Shown here one piece after another: positions 16,105 through 24,915 of a DNA stretch of 64,000 bases; position 1 is the stretch's first letter, and every line of letters starts with the position of its first letter. The stretch is taken from assembly GCA_910586515.1 (NCBI GenBank), contig CAJUGL010000002.1, positions 60,550 to 124,549 of the forward strand, read 5' to 3'. The notes under the pieces were generated by a model. That model was not told the DNA's origin. It saw only the letters and a program-made list of their open reading frames with translations, and did no database searches. Source of the stretch: an uncultured Acetatifactor sp. GTDB taxonomy: Bacteria > Bacillota > Clostridia > Lachnospirales > Lachnospiraceae. The translations under genes were made by a program, and so were the position numbers.

Positions 16105-16191
16105 CTTTGAAATCAATATAACATTCTTTGAAATCATTGTCAATCTCTTTTCCCTGCAATTGTTTACAATGAAATCATTTTGTGCTATAGT
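16105..16191. promoter_or_regulatory. Divergent promoters with three shared operators (XRE/AP2 locus)
   Basis: Minus-strand promoter TTGACA (16138-16143), 17-base spacer, TATATT (16115-16120). Plus-strand promoter TTTACA (16163-16168), 17-base spacer, TATAGT (16186-16191). The decamer TTTGAAATCA occurs at 16106-16115 and 16127-16136 and as AATGAAATCA at 16168-16177, spaced 21 and 41 bases. Copy 2 lies in the minus-strand spacer, copy 1 abuts that -10, and copy 3 lies in the plus-strand spacer. These are probable binding sites of the XRE protein. Confidence 0.8.
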
Positions 16192-16211
16192 TCTTTCATG
16201 GGGGTGATAAA

Positions 16212-16556
16212 ATGGGAATTCATGAGAGGTTGAAATATCTCAGGAAACGGCTCAACCTGACGACACGCGCATTTGGAGCATCCATCAACATGTCCGGAGG
16301 CGCAATTACCAATATGGAAAAAGGAACACGGAATATTACTGACCGTACGATTCGAGATATCTGTCGGGAATACGGTGTAAACCCCGAATGGATGCGCAGC
16401 GGCACTGAACCTGTCTTTCAGGACATAACCGAAGATCTGGATGTGGATGAAGAAGTAAAACAGCTTGCTAAACAATACAACCTGCTGAACGAACGTGACC
16501 GGGAACTTGTCAAAAGAATGATTGACTCACTGGCGGAAAAAATCGAACCGAAATAA
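16212..16556 (+). CDS. XRE-family transcriptional repressor
   Basis: 114 residues: N-terminal Cro/CI-type helix-turn-helix (about 5-62, with LTTRAFGASINMSGGAITNMEKG) and a short helical C-terminal dimerisation tail. NPEWMRSG after the HTH is typical of small phage-type repressors. The ATG follows GGGGGTGAT. It is divergent from the AP2 operon, and three copies of TGAAATCA overlap both promoters, so it very likely represses itself and the AP2 operon. A bidirectional terminator separates it from pfp. Confidence 0.88.
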   Translation: MGIHERLKYLRKRLNLTTRAFGASINMSGGAITNMEKGTRNITDRTIRDICREYGVNPEWMRSGTEPVFQDITEDLDVDEEVKQLAKQYNLLNERDRELVKRMIDSLAEKIEPK

Positions 16557-16589
16557 TCCCCGGCACAGCATAACCTGAAGACTTAATGC

Positions 16590-16630
16590 AAAAACCGATC
16601 CGCAGGCAAACTCTCTGCGAATCGGTTTTC
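16590..16630. terminator. Bidirectional terminator between XRE gene and pfp
   Basis: AAAACCGATCCGCAG pairs with CTGCGAATCGGTTTT (one mismatch), with an A run on the left and T run on the right, so it works for both convergent genes. Confidence 0.85.
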
Positions 16631-16677
16631 ATGTTTACAGCGGCCCGCTTCCGCAGGCAGCAAATAGACTTATACGC

Positions 16678-17922
16678 TTATTTCTTTTTCAGCACCAAAT
16701 GCTGAGGCAGACCGTTTACCATGAATGGCTGGTAATCACCCAAAATCAACGGCTCAACATAGTTGACAAACTCAGCTGTCACATAGTTGCCCTCCTTGTT
16801 CATCCATGAACGGGGAACCAGTTTCTCATTGTTGGCAATCCTGTGTACATCATAAATACCTGCTGCGCTCATGTAAGGATCATCTGCAACACGATCAATT
16901 ACCACCATTTTCCCGGTATCGCCTTCGTCAGCAGCCTTTACCGCTGCGCCGCCTACCATAAAGGCTTCGTCCACATCCACACGGGAAGCCATATGAGAAG
17001 CGCTTCTCTGCAGGGTAGAGAACTCAATGCTTCTGGTCTTGCAGCCGGTCTCCGCTCTCAGGAAATTCGCCAGATATGCGGCAGTTCCCTGAAGCTGCTT
17101 ATGCCCGAAGGCATCCACATAATCCGCGCCGCCGGACAATTCGCTGACATATCTGCCGTCCGCAAGCTTGATGCCCTCTGAAACCGCGATTACCACGGAC
17201 TCCTTCTTTTTCAGCAATTCCGTCGCATGTCTCAGGAATTTGTCGATATCGAAAACAACCTCCGGAAGATAAATCAGGTCAGGCCCCTCGCACTCCTCGG
17301 TCCTGGCCAGGGCAGTTGCGCCTGTCAGCCATCCGGCATTACGTCCCATCACCTCAAGGATGGTGATCGCTTCCTTATCGTTGTAGGTCAGACCCAGAGC
17401 ATCCCGAATGATCTCCTTAGTGGACGCGGCAATGTATTTGGCTGCGCTGCCGAATCCGGGAGTATGGTCTGTCAGAGCCAGGTCATTGTCTATGGTCTTG
17501 GGCACACCCAGAAACTTCTGCGTATGTCCCTTAATGATGGCATAATCGGACAGCTTCTTGATGGTATCCATGGAATCATTTCCGCCGATGTAGATAAACG
17601 CTTCGATCTGCAGCTTGTCCAAAATCTGGAAGATCTTCTCGTAAATCTCAGAATTCTCATGAATATCCGGCAGCTTGAAACGGCAGGATCCAAGAAATGC
17701 GGAAGGGGTTCTCTTCAGCAATTCAATATCCATGTCCGAATGAATCTGAGTTGCCAGATCCACGTACTGCTCATCCAGAAAGCCCTGAATGCCATGAAGC
17801 ATTCCGTACACCTTGTGGAATCCTCTTTCCTTGGCTGTCTTGTACACACCTGCCAGGCTGGAATTGATTACGGCAGTAGGTCCTCCCGACTGCCCTACAA
17901 TAATGTTGCGCTTTTTTGCCAT
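16678..17922 (-). CDS. pfp: Pyrophosphate-dependent 6-phosphofructokinase
   Basis: 414-residue group II phosphofructokinase that phosphorylates fructose 6-phosphate with PPi in glycolysis. N-terminal GQSGGPTAVINSS, YIGGNDSMDTI (an Asp replaces the Gly of ATP enzymes) and VPKTIDNDLALTDHTPGFGS (the lysine marking PPi use) support PPi rather than ATP as donor. MGRNAGWLTGA and the C-terminal substrate-binding segments follow. ATG 17922 sits 7 bases after GGAGGAG; a TTG at 17937 is unlikely. Expressed from TTGTAA-17-TATGAT at 17978-18006. Confidence 0.93.
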   Translation of the reverse strand: MAKKRNIIVGQSGGPTAVINSSLAGVYKTAKERGFHKVYGMLHGIQGFLDEQYVDLATQIHSDMDIELLKRTPSAFLGSCRFKLPDIHENSEIYEKIFQILDKLQIEAFIYIGGNDSMDTIKKLSDYAIIKGHTQKFLGVPKTIDNDLALTDHTPGFGSAAKYIAASTKEIIRDALGLTYNDKEAITILEVMGRNAGWLTGATALARTEECEGPDLIYLPEVVFDIDKFLRHATELLKKKESVVIAVSEGIKLADGRYVSELSGGADYVDAFGHKQLQGTAAYLANFLRAETGCKTRSIEFSTLQRSASHMASRVDVDEAFMVGGAAVKAADEGDTGKMVVIDRVADDPYMSAAGIYDVHRIANNEKLVPRSWMNKEGNYVTAEFVNYVEPLILGDYQPFMVNGLPQHLVLKKK

Positions 17923-17977
17923 TGTTTGCTCCTCCAATTAAACTGATATATCGCTTTTAAAAATTCCTGTCCGCTAA

Positions 17978-18006
17978 ATCATACCAAATATAAACAAAAA
18001 TTACAA
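17978..18006 (-). promoter_or_regulatory. Sigma-A promoter of pfp
   Basis: Minus-strand TTGTAA (18001-18006), 17-base spacer, TATGAT (17978-17983), about 55 bases before the ATG. Confidence 0.75.
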
Positions 18007-18044
18007 TATATATTCCGATTTTTATCAGCTTACACCCAATTAAT

Positions 18045-18180
18045 GTTACTGTTCACTCCGTTCACAGTAACTGATGCACACAAAATGAGCAAAGTACGCT
18101 CATTTTGGCGCCTGCTGTCTCGTGATTTTCGTGCAAAATACGCACGAAAACACTTCGCGGAGGCACCTGTGAACAGTAAC
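18045..18180. mobile_element. Family B MITE, 136-bp copy, perfect 8-bp target duplication
   Basis: Terminal inverted repeats GTTACTGTTCAC / GTGAACAGTAAC, flanked by perfect direct repeats CAATTAAT (18037-18044 and 18181-18188). Inside are two strong hairpins: AAAATGAGC...GCTCATTTT (about 18083-18107) and TTTTCGTGC...GCACGAAAA (about 18126-18150). The left 27 bases are palindromic on their own. No coding capacity. The longest family B copy in the window. Confidence 0.88.
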
Positions 18181-18224
18181 CAATTAATATTACTTTTGTC
18201 AGTGTTGCCGTACCCTTTTTTAAC

Positions 18225-19490
18225 TTACTTTTTCAACATAATATCCAGTATTACCTCATTGGTGCGGTTCATCCCCTCCCGGCTCAGCGTTCCCACTTCC
18301 TCGATGGTATTTTCAATCCCCTTCTTCACAATGCCGTCTCCACCCTTGAATTCCCTTCCGTTCCTGGCCATGGCATAGCCCAGCAGCCCCGCGTCCACTG
18401 ACATGGCTATCTTGGCCGCGCAGGAGGGCTTCGCCCCGTCACAGATGGTACCGGAGAGAATAGCCAGACCATTGACAATGGTATGCTCAATCAGACTCTC
18501 ATCCGCCCCGTGCAGATACGCAATTCCCGCGGCCGCACCGCATCCGGCGCATATGGCCCCGCAATAGGCGGACAGGTATCCGATGGACTGTTTAATCCGG
18601 ATGGCGCACAGATTGGCCAGCGCCAGCGCCCTCAGCAGCAGATCATGACTGACCCCCAATTCCCGGGCATATTCAACCACCGGTATGGTGACCGTTATCC
18701 CCTGATTGCCGCTGCCGGAGTTAATGACGGCAGGCAGTTCGCAGCCGCTCATCCTGGCATCCGAACCCGCCGCTGCCCTGGCCATGGCGCGCAGCTTTAC
18801 ATCCGGCCCGGAAACCTGTTCCAACAGCGTCTTGCCGATTTCCGCACCCCATTTTCCCTCCAGCCCTTCTTTTGCCAGCGCCGTATTGCAGGCAATCTGC
18901 ATCTCCAGAGTCTCCGCCACCTCCTCCAGATCGCAGGTGGAAGCATACTCGTATATCTCCTTTATCCTCAGCATTTCAGTGGTATCCTGCTGAGAAATAT
19001 CAAAAAAGGTCTTTTCCTCCAAAACGACGTTATCATCTTTCTTCATCAGAACCACATTGGTGTGATGTCCGGCAATTCTCACCTGCGAGGTATGTCCTGC
19101 CTTCTCCATCACCAGATAGATATCAAACACGCATCCTGAGTCGGAAAGTTTCACATCGATAGAACAAATTTTTTCAAATTCGCTTATTTTCTTTGGGGTA
19201 TCTTCCGGAGCCTGGGCCAGCACCTCAAGCTTTGCCTCCGCCCTGCCAACGGTAACGCCTGCCGCAATGGCTGTCTCAATGCCCTTCATGCCGCAGGTAC
19301 AGGGAACCACCACGCTTTTGACGTTTTTGATAATGCTCCCGCTGACGTATGCCGTAATGGCCTCGGGCATCTCCCCCAGAAGCTCTCTTCCTATAGCCGC
19401 CGCATAGGCCAGAGCAATCGGTTCCGTACATCCCGTGGCAGGAATCAGATGTTCCTTCAATGCCCTTGTGTATATCCCGTAATTTACCAT
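18225..19490 (-). CDS. cyuA: L-cysteine desulfidase / serine dehydratase-like (UPF0597, CyuA/YhaM family)
   Basis: 421-residue protein of the UPF0597 family, related to the iron-sulfur L-serine dehydratase alpha chain and, in characterised members, acting as an oxygen-sensitive L-cysteine desulfidase (H2S, ammonia, pyruvate). Conserved cysteines expected to hold a [4Fe-4S] cluster appear in IPATGCTEP near the N-terminus, SGCELPAVINSGSGNQG in the middle and CDGAKPSCA near the C-terminus. AAIGRELLGEMP and YCGAICAGCGAA are further family blocks. ATG 19490 follows AGGAGCG. It is monocistronic; the exact substrate is inferred. Confidence 0.85.
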   Translation of the reverse strand: MVNYGIYTRALKEHLIPATGCTEPIALAYAAAIGRELLGEMPEAITAYVSGSIIKNVKSVVVPCTCGMKGIETAIAAGVTVGRAEAKLEVLAQAPEDTPKKISEFEKICSIDVKLSDSGCVFDIYLVMEKAGHTSQVRIAGHHTNVVLMKKDDNVVLEEKTFFDISQQDTTEMLRIKEIYEYASTCDLEEVAETLEMQIACNTALAKEGLEGKWGAEIGKTLLEQVSGPDVKLRAMARAAAGSDARMSGCELPAVINSGSGNQGITVTIPVVEYARELGVSHDLLLRALALANLCAIRIKQSIGYLSAYCGAICAGCGAAAGIAYLHGADESLIEHTIVNGLAILSGTICDGAKPSCAAKIAMSVDAGLLGYAMARNGREFKGGDGIVKKGIENTIEEVGTLSREGMNRTNEVILDIMLKK

Positions 19491-19560
19491 AACGCTCCTC
19501 CTTCGTCTCTTCTCCCGATCCTTTCTCTTCCCCGCGCCGAATGCTCTATGTAAAATTTCC

Positions 19561-19592
19561 GTAACAGTTCAGCGCCCTGTCTGAACTGTTAC
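19561..19592. mobile_element. Family A mini-palindrome, perfect 8-bp target duplication
   Basis: GTAACAGTTCAG ... CTGAACTGTTAC, 32 bp, with central CGCCCTGT, differing from the copy at 2021-2052 by one base. Flanked by AAATTTCC on both sides (19553-19560 and 19593-19600). It lies about 70 bases upstream of the cyuA-like start codon. Confidence 0.8.
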
Positions 19593-19707
19593 AAATTTCC
19601 GGCAAATGCACCGCCGTCTCAACTCTCATTATTGTACAACATTTTACCTGTTTTTCCAATAGGTTTCCTTCTTTTTCCTCCGGGAAACTTATCAGTAGTT
19701 TAAAGAG

Positions 19708-19745
19708 CAAAAAAATCGTGCAGCAATGGGCATCCATTCTGCACG
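19708..19745 (-). terminator. Intrinsic terminator after the DUF4250 gene
   Basis: On the minus strand TCGTGCAGAATGG pairs with CCATTGCTGCACGA (one bulge), followed by seven T. Confidence 0.85.
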
Positions 19746-19789
19746 AAATACATTCCGCCGTTTTATTTTTATCCGCGCACCCACAGGAT

Positions 19790-19963
19790 TTATACAAACT
19801 GATTCCTGTCCGCGTCGTATCTATATCCTATTTCCGATAATTTATCTGCAAGATTCTGTCTGTCTGCGCCCAGATCCTCACACAGCGCATCCAGATTCTC
19901 ATAAAAATCCCGCAGTTTCATGTTGACGAAACTCAACAGCATAACCGGGTCCCTCGGCAGCAC
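19790..19963 (-). CDS. DUF4250 domain-containing protein
   Basis: 57-residue protein matching the DUF4250 family of Firmicutes (LPRDPVMLLSFVNMKLRDF...YENLDALCEDL...YDADRNQFV). I start it at GTG 19963 because AGGAGG lies 7 bases upstream and this gives the family's usual length; an in-frame start at 20050 would add an arginine-rich leader without support. Soluble, function unknown. It follows the LCP gene closely on the same strand and is closed by a strong terminator. Confidence 0.8.
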   Translation of the reverse strand: MLPRDPVMLLSFVNMKLRDFYENLDALCEDLGADRQNLADKLSEIGYRYDADRNQFV

Positions 19964-20058
19964 AGCTCCACCTCCTCCGCTCGTTTCTGCCTTTCCGCTC
20001 CTGACACGCTGCCGCCATGCCGCCTGAATAGGCCGCACGGCGGCACCCATGAATAATA

Positions 20059-21126
20059 CTATTTTTTCAGATAAGAAGAAGTCTCCTCCTCAATCTGTCT
20101 GCCGTATTGTTTTACACTCTCGGTTACCGTGTACTCATCCCCGAACAGAAACTCATGCAGCCATACCACATTTGACTCCAGATCCATCGGAATGACACAG
20201 CTTCCCTTTGCGCCTATATTTCCGGTTGTCCGTAAGCTTTCCTGTGGAAATCCGTTTTCATCAACAATGCTGTACTTGGCAATATCCCCCAGAAGCTCCA
20301 GAATATCGCCGGAATCCAGGCTGGTATAAATATCTCCGATACAATCGTTGAAAACTTTTGTCAGCGTCACCAGATCTGTCTTCTTGGCCTTGTCTTCTAT
20401 TGCCTTCAGTACTTCCCGCTGACGGGATGTGCGCTTGAAATCATCGCCGCCCCCATAACGAATACGGCAGTATGCGGTAGCCTGCAGTCCGTCCAGCAGC
20501 TGATAGCCTGTCTCCTTCACCGGATTATAGTCACATTTCAATACATTCGATACACCGATCTGATAATTATTAATGTGCTGCAGCTCCACCTCATCCACAT
20601 CGATATAAATGCCGCCCAGCCCGTCTATGACGCCTCTCAGCCCCTTGTAGCCCACTGCTACAAAGTCCGTGATATCCATATCCAGATTCATGTTCAGCAT
20701 CTTGACCGCAGCTTCCGCCCCGCCCGTGAAATAAGCCTGAGTAGCCTTCCAGTAATAATCGTCCCCCAGATTCAGATATGTATCCCTATACACACTGACC
20801 AGCTTAATATCTCCGGTGTCAAGATTCACGCTCGCAATCATGATACTGTCGCTGTGGCTGCTCTTGTACAGCTGATTATCCGTCTCCGCGTCCAGCCCGA
20901 AGAGAGCGATATTCCGGTAACCGCGCATGGTACCGCCCTCTTCCTTGAGCTGTCGGATTTCCTCATGGATCTCTAATACCTGCGGATCCATCTCTGCTAC
21001 CTTCGGGCCTTCGCTTGAGTGATTCATCACCAGATAAAGAACTCCAAGCATGACTAAAATAACGACTGCCTCAAACCCAAACAGGACTAACTTCATTCTC
21101 TGTTTTACTTTTTTTCTCGCTGCCAT
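20059..21126 (-). CDS. LytR-CpsA-Psr (LCP) family cell-wall glycopolymer ligase
   Basis: 355 residues: short cytoplasmic N-terminus rich in Lys/Arg, one membrane helix (about 13-33), and an extracellular LCP domain (about 70-300). LCP enzymes transfer lipid-linked anionic glycopolymers such as teichoic acids to peptidoglycan. Family features are IALFGLDAE, SDSIMIASVNLDTGDIKLVSVYRDT, the arginines in YCRIRYGGGDDFKRTSRQ, and DGLQATAYCRIR. ATG 21126 follows AGGAGGAA. An extended -10 (TTGCTATACT, near 21190) probably drives this gene and DUF4250. Confidence 0.9.
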   Translation of the reverse strand: MAARKKVKQRMKLVLFGFEAVVILVMLGVLYLVMNHSSEGPKVAEMDPQVLEIHEEIRQLKEEGGTMRGYRNIALFGLDAETDNQLYKSSHSDSIMIASVNLDTGDIKLVSVYRDTYLNLGDDYYWKATQAYFTGGAEAAVKMLNMNLDMDITDFVAVGYKGLRGVIDGLGGIYIDVDEVELQHINNYQIGVSNVLKCDYNPVKETGYQLLDGLQATAYCRIRYGGGDDFKRTSRQREVLKAIEDKAKKTDLVTLTKVFNDCIGDIYTSLDSGDILELLGDIAKYSIVDENGFPQESLRTTGNIGAKGSCVIPMDLESNVVWLHEFLFGDEYTVTESVKQYGRQIEEETSSYLKK

Positions 21127-21274
21127 AAGATTCCTCCTGCTTCCGAACTTTTATTCCGGGAGTGATTGCTTATCTCTCCTACCAAGCTTAGTATAGCAAG
21201 AAAATCTTATGAAATTATGATGATGTTTTTGTTTTTTTCTTAAAAGGCTCTTATTAAAATGTTAATATCCGCCT

Positions 21275-23860
21275 CTACGCCCTTTTCACTGAGGCGGTCA
21301 GCGCGCCTTCCTTAAGACCGATCTCCACCGTATCCCCCGTTCCCACTCCGTCGGAAAGGATCAGCTTCGCAGTCAGAGTTTCCACATATTTCTGAATATA
21401 GCGCTTCAGCGGCCTGGCTCCGTACACCGGGTCATAGGCATTGTCCACAATAAACTGCATTGCCTCCTTCGTCAGCGTCAGACTCAGATCCCGATCTCCC
21501 AAACGCCTGTTCAGATCGGCGATAATCAGGTCCACAATACCCCCGATATTTTCCCTGGTGAGCGGCCTGAAGAGAATGGTTTCATCCAGTCTGTTCAGAA
21601 ATTCCGGACGGAAATGACCGCGCAATTCGTTCATCACCAGTTCTTCCGCCCCGGAATCAATCTGCCCGTCCGGACCAATGCCTTCCAGAAGATATGCGGC
21701 GCCGATATTCGATGTCATGATCAGAATCGTATTTTTAAAGTCAACGGTCCTGCCCTGCGAATCCGTGATTCGGCCGTCGTCCAGCACCTGCAGCAATACA
21801 TTGAACACGTCCGGATGGGCTTTTTCGATTTCGTCAAAAAGCACTACACTATAAGGCTTTCTCCTGACTGCTTCCGTCAGCTGTCCGCCTTCCTCATAGC
21901 CCACATATCCGGGAGGCGCCCCGATAAGCCTGGATACGGAGTATTTCTCCATATATTCGCTCATGTCGATTCGGACCATATTGTTCTCGTCGTCGAACAG
22001 CGCGGCCGCCAGAGATTTCGCCAGCTCCGTCTTTCCCACGCCGGTAGGCCCCAGGAACAGGAATGAACCGATGGGTTTTGAGGGATCTTTAATCCCCGCC
22101 TTGGAGCGGATGATGGCCTCCGTCACCTTCGTCACTCCCTCATCCTGTCCGATGACTCTTCTGTGAAGTTCTTCGTCCAGATGCATTGTCTTATTCCGCT
22201 CGCTCTCGGTCAGCCTGGTAACGGGAATGCCCGTCCAGCGGGAAATGATCCTGGCGATTTCGTCATCCGAAACCTTTTCCCGGACCAGTGACCGCTCCCC
22301 TGCCCCCGCCTGCTCAGCCTGCTCCAGCTGCTTCCGCAGAGACGGCAGCCTGCCGTAGCTCAGCTCAGCCGCCTTTTCCAGATTTCCCTCCATCTGAGCA
22401 ATCTGTATCTCACTGTTCACGGCGTCTATTTCTTCACGCAATTTAGACAATCTGTCCACGGAAGCCTTCTCGTTATCCCACTGCGCCTTTTTGGCCGCAA
22501 ACTCTTCCTTCTGCTCTGCCAGTTCCCTCTGGAGTTCCTCCAGACGCTCAAGACTCAAACGGTCCTCTTCCTTCTTCAGCGCGGCTTCCTCTATCTCCAT
22601 CTGCATAATCCTGCGCTGCATCTCGTCCAGCTCAGCGGGCATACTGTCCATCTCCGTCTTGATCAAAGCGCATGCCTCGTCCACCAGATCAATAGCCTTA
22701 TCCGGCAGGAAGCGGTCGGAGATATAGCGATGAGACAGCATGGCAGCGCTCACCAGGGCATTATCCATAATCTTCACTCCGTGATAGACTTCATAACGCT
22801 CCTTGATGCCCCGGAGAATGGATATGGTATCCTCCACTGTAGGTTCCTCCACCATCACCGGCTGAAACCTTCTCTCCAGCGCTGCGTCTTTCTCGATATA
22901 CTGCCGATATTCGTCCAGGGTAGTCGCGCCGATACAGTGGAGCTCTCCTCTGGCCAGCATGGGTTTCAGCATATTTCCGGCATCAAGAGCCCCGTCCGTC
23001 TTGCCTGCGCCCACAATAGTATGCAGCTCGTCGATAAACAGAATGATCTGACCGTCGCTGCTCTTCACATCCTCCAACACGGCCTTCAGACGCTCTTCAA
23101 ACTCGCCTCTGTACTTTGCTCCCGCCACCAGCGCCCCCATATCCAGAGCAAAGATCTTCTTGTCCTTCAGCCCCTGGGGCACGTCTCCTCTGACGATGCG
23201 CTGAGCCAGCCCCTCCACCACAGCGGTTTTGCCTACCCCCGGCTCGCCGATCAGCACGGGATTGTTCTTCGTCTTCCTGGAAAGAATACGGATCACATTG
23301 CGTATCTCCGTATCCCTGCCAATGACCGGGTCCAGCTTCTGGTTCCTGGCTTTCTCTACCAGTTCCTGGCCGTACTTCTCCAGGGTGTCGTAGGTGGCCT
23401 CCGGATTGTCGCTGGTAACCCGCTGATTCCCCCTGACCGTGGAAAGCGCCTGAAGAAAGCGCTCCCTGGTAATGCCGTATTCTTTCCAGATCAGGGCAAT
23501 CTCCCTGTTGGGATTCTTGATCATGGCCAGAAACAGATGCTCAACGGACACATATTCGTCCCCCAGCTGTCTGGCCTCGTCCTCCGCGCTGATCAGCGCC
23601 TTGTTCAGGTCGGCTCCTACATAAACCTTGCCTCCCTGCACTTTGGTGCGCTTTGCAACTGCTTTCTCCACCCGGTCCACAAAATGTTCCTTTTGTATTT
23701 CCATCTTCTCCACCAGCCTCAAAATCAGGCTGTCTTCCACAGTGAGAAGACTGTAGAGCAGATGCTCCTGCTCGATTTCCTGATTGCCGTACTCGTAGGC
23801 CAGTTTCTCGCACCCTTCCACGGCCTGCATGGATTTCTGCGTAAATTTCTGTATATTCAT
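21275..23860 (-). CDS. clpB: ATP-dependent disaggregase ClpB
   Basis: 861 residues, the normal ClpB size. The N-terminal double Clp repeat (about 1-145) is followed by AAA+ domain 1 with Walker A GEPGVGKT and Walker B ILFIDELHT. The long coiled-coil M domain (about 400-520, rich in Glu/Lys) distinguishes ClpB from ClpC/ClpA. AAA+ domain 2 has GPTGVGKTELAK and VVLFDEIEKAH. It remodels and rescues aggregated proteins with DnaK. ATG 23860 follows GGGAGG by 6 bases. I see no CIRCE (HrcA) inverted repeat upstream, only a sigma-A promoter. It follows the ZorAB-like pair on the same strand but has its own promoter. Confidence 0.95.
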   Translation of the reverse strand: MNIQKFTQKSMQAVEGCEKLAYEYGNQEIEQEHLLYSLLTVEDSLILRLVEKMEIQKEHFVDRVEKAVAKRTKVQGGKVYVGADLNKALISAEDEARQLGDEYVSVEHLFLAMIKNPNREIALIWKEYGITRERFLQALSTVRGNQRVTSDNPEATYDTLEKYGQELVEKARNQKLDPVIGRDTEIRNVIRILSRKTKNNPVLIGEPGVGKTAVVEGLAQRIVRGDVPQGLKDKKIFALDMGALVAGAKYRGEFEERLKAVLEDVKSSDGQIILFIDELHTIVGAGKTDGALDAGNMLKPMLARGELHCIGATTLDEYRQYIEKDAALERRFQPVMVEEPTVEDTISILRGIKERYEVYHGVKIMDNALVSAAMLSHRYISDRFLPDKAIDLVDEACALIKTEMDSMPAELDEMQRRIMQMEIEEAALKKEEDRLSLERLEELQRELAEQKEEFAAKKAQWDNEKASVDRLSKLREEIDAVNSEIQIAQMEGNLEKAAELSYGRLPSLRKQLEQAEQAGAGERSLVREKVSDDEIARIISRWTGIPVTRLTESERNKTMHLDEELHRRVIGQDEGVTKVTEAIIRSKAGIKDPSKPIGSFLFLGPTGVGKTELAKSLAAALFDDENNMVRIDMSEYMEKYSVSRLIGAPPGYVGYEEGGQLTEAVRRKPYSVVLFDEIEKAHPDVFNVLLQVLDDGRITDSQGRTVDFKNTILIMTSNIGAAYLLEGIGPDGQIDSGAEELVMNELRGHFRPEFLNRLDETILFRPLTRENIGGIVDLIIADLNRRLGDRDLSLTLTKEAMQFIVDNAYDPVYGARPLKRYIQKYVETLTAKLILSDGVGTGDTVEIGLKEGALTASVKRA

Positions 23861-23909
23861 GAAATACCTCCCTGCCATTTTTGTGAAAATGATTATTTGT
23901 TCTATAACC

Positions 23910-23937
23910 ACTATAACACGCCTGATGAAGAAAGCAA
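23910..23937 (-). promoter_or_regulatory. Sigma-A promoter of clpB
   Basis: Minus-strand TTGCTT (23932-23937), 16-base spacer, TATAGT (23910-23915), in the gap between the OmpA/MotB-like gene and clpB. No CIRCE or CtsR-type repeat is evident. Confidence 0.65.
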
Positions 23938-23967
23938 TTAAAAAAGTATTAACTTTTTGTATTTTAT

Positions 23968-24915
23968 TTATTGTCTCAGCACTTCCGCGATCTTCTCGAT
24001 CATCTCGTCTTCTTTCAGTCTGAACTTAATTTCCACCCTTCGGGAAGCTGCCATGTCGATTTCCGACGTCGGATTCCCGGACGCATCCTTCATATAAATA
24101 GGATTGCTGAATGAACGTCCGTTCACTGTCAGCAGCCCCCTGAGCTGCTCAATCTTCTCCTGACTCAGACCATTTCGGGAATCCATGCAGAACTTCGCCA
24201 CCGAGTATGCCCTTCCGTGGGAAAGCTCCATATTCATCTCATAGCTACCGTCCGTGTCCGTGTGGCCCTCAATAATAATCTCCGCGATATACTCCCGAAA
24301 ACTGTCCTGAAGAAGCACATCCAGATACATGGGAATGATTTCCTTCAGGGTACTCTGGCTGTCTGCAGACAAAGCCGCGCTGCCGTAGCGAAAAAGCACG
24401 TCGGAGGAAAAGGTAATCGAACCTGTCTGGGCATCCACACTCATGGATGAATTGTTAAACGCGGACTGCAGAGCGCCGATGATATCCGTCCGGATGCCCA
24501 CGATATTCTCCAGCTCCTGTCTGGTGGACGTAAGTTCGTTTCTTGCATTTTCAATCTCCAGATAAGCCTTATTCAGCTCGTCCTGCGTCAGCGCCGCATC
24601 TGCGTAAGCCTGCTGCAGCTCAGCCAGGGAATTCTCCAATTCCTTGTTGGACTGCTCCAGGACCGCGCGATACTCGTCTAAATCCGCCCTGGCATCCTCC
24701 AGATCCTTTCTGGCATTCTCCAGTTCCTCTCTGGCAATCCCCAGACTGTTCTGGGACTGTTCCAGGTCTGTGGTCTTCTGCTTGTAAATGGCAAGGGTAA
24801 TGGCAATAATCAGCACAAAAATCAACAAAAGAGCCGCCATCATGTCGGAATAAGACTGCCAGTAGCTGTGTTCCAGAAAAGCTTCTCTGTTTTTCCTTCT
24901 AGTTTTTGTCTTCAT
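23968..24915 (-). CDS. MotB/ZorB-like OmpA-domain stator protein with long coiled-coil stalk
   Basis: 315 residues. A single membrane helix (about 25-43) starts with SYSDMMAALLLIF, where D24 is placed like the proton-carrying aspartate of MotB and ZorB. It is followed by an unusually regular coiled coil (about 46-137) of at least ten heptads (LENARKD, LEDARAD, LDEYRAV ...). An OmpA-like peptidoglycan-binding domain ends it (about 165-305, EGHTDTDGSYEMNMELSHGRA). It overlaps the upstream MotA-like gene by 17 bases, so the two are coupled. No flagellar or Zorya effector genes are adjacent. The function of the motor is unknown. Confidence 0.8.
   Translation of the reverse strand: MKTKTRRKNREAFLEHSYWQSYSDMMAALLLIFVLIIAITLAIYKQKTTDLEQSQNSLGIAREELENARKDLEDARADLDEYRAVLEQSNKELENSLAELQQAYADAALTQDELNKAYLEIENARNELTSTRQELENIVGIRTDIIGALQSAFNNSSMSVDAQTGSITFSSDVLFRYGSAALSADSQSTLKEIIPMYLDVLLQDSFREYIAEIIIEGHTDTDGSYEMNMELSHGRAYSVAKFCMDSRNGLSQEKIEQLRGLLTVNGRSFSNPIYMKDASGNPTSEIDMAASRRVEIKFRLKEDEMIEKIAEVLRQ

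Noticed and set aside
22730..23941. Long plus-strand open frame opposite clpB
   Set aside because: Antisense shadow of a highly conserved gene; composition and lack of motifs argue against coding.
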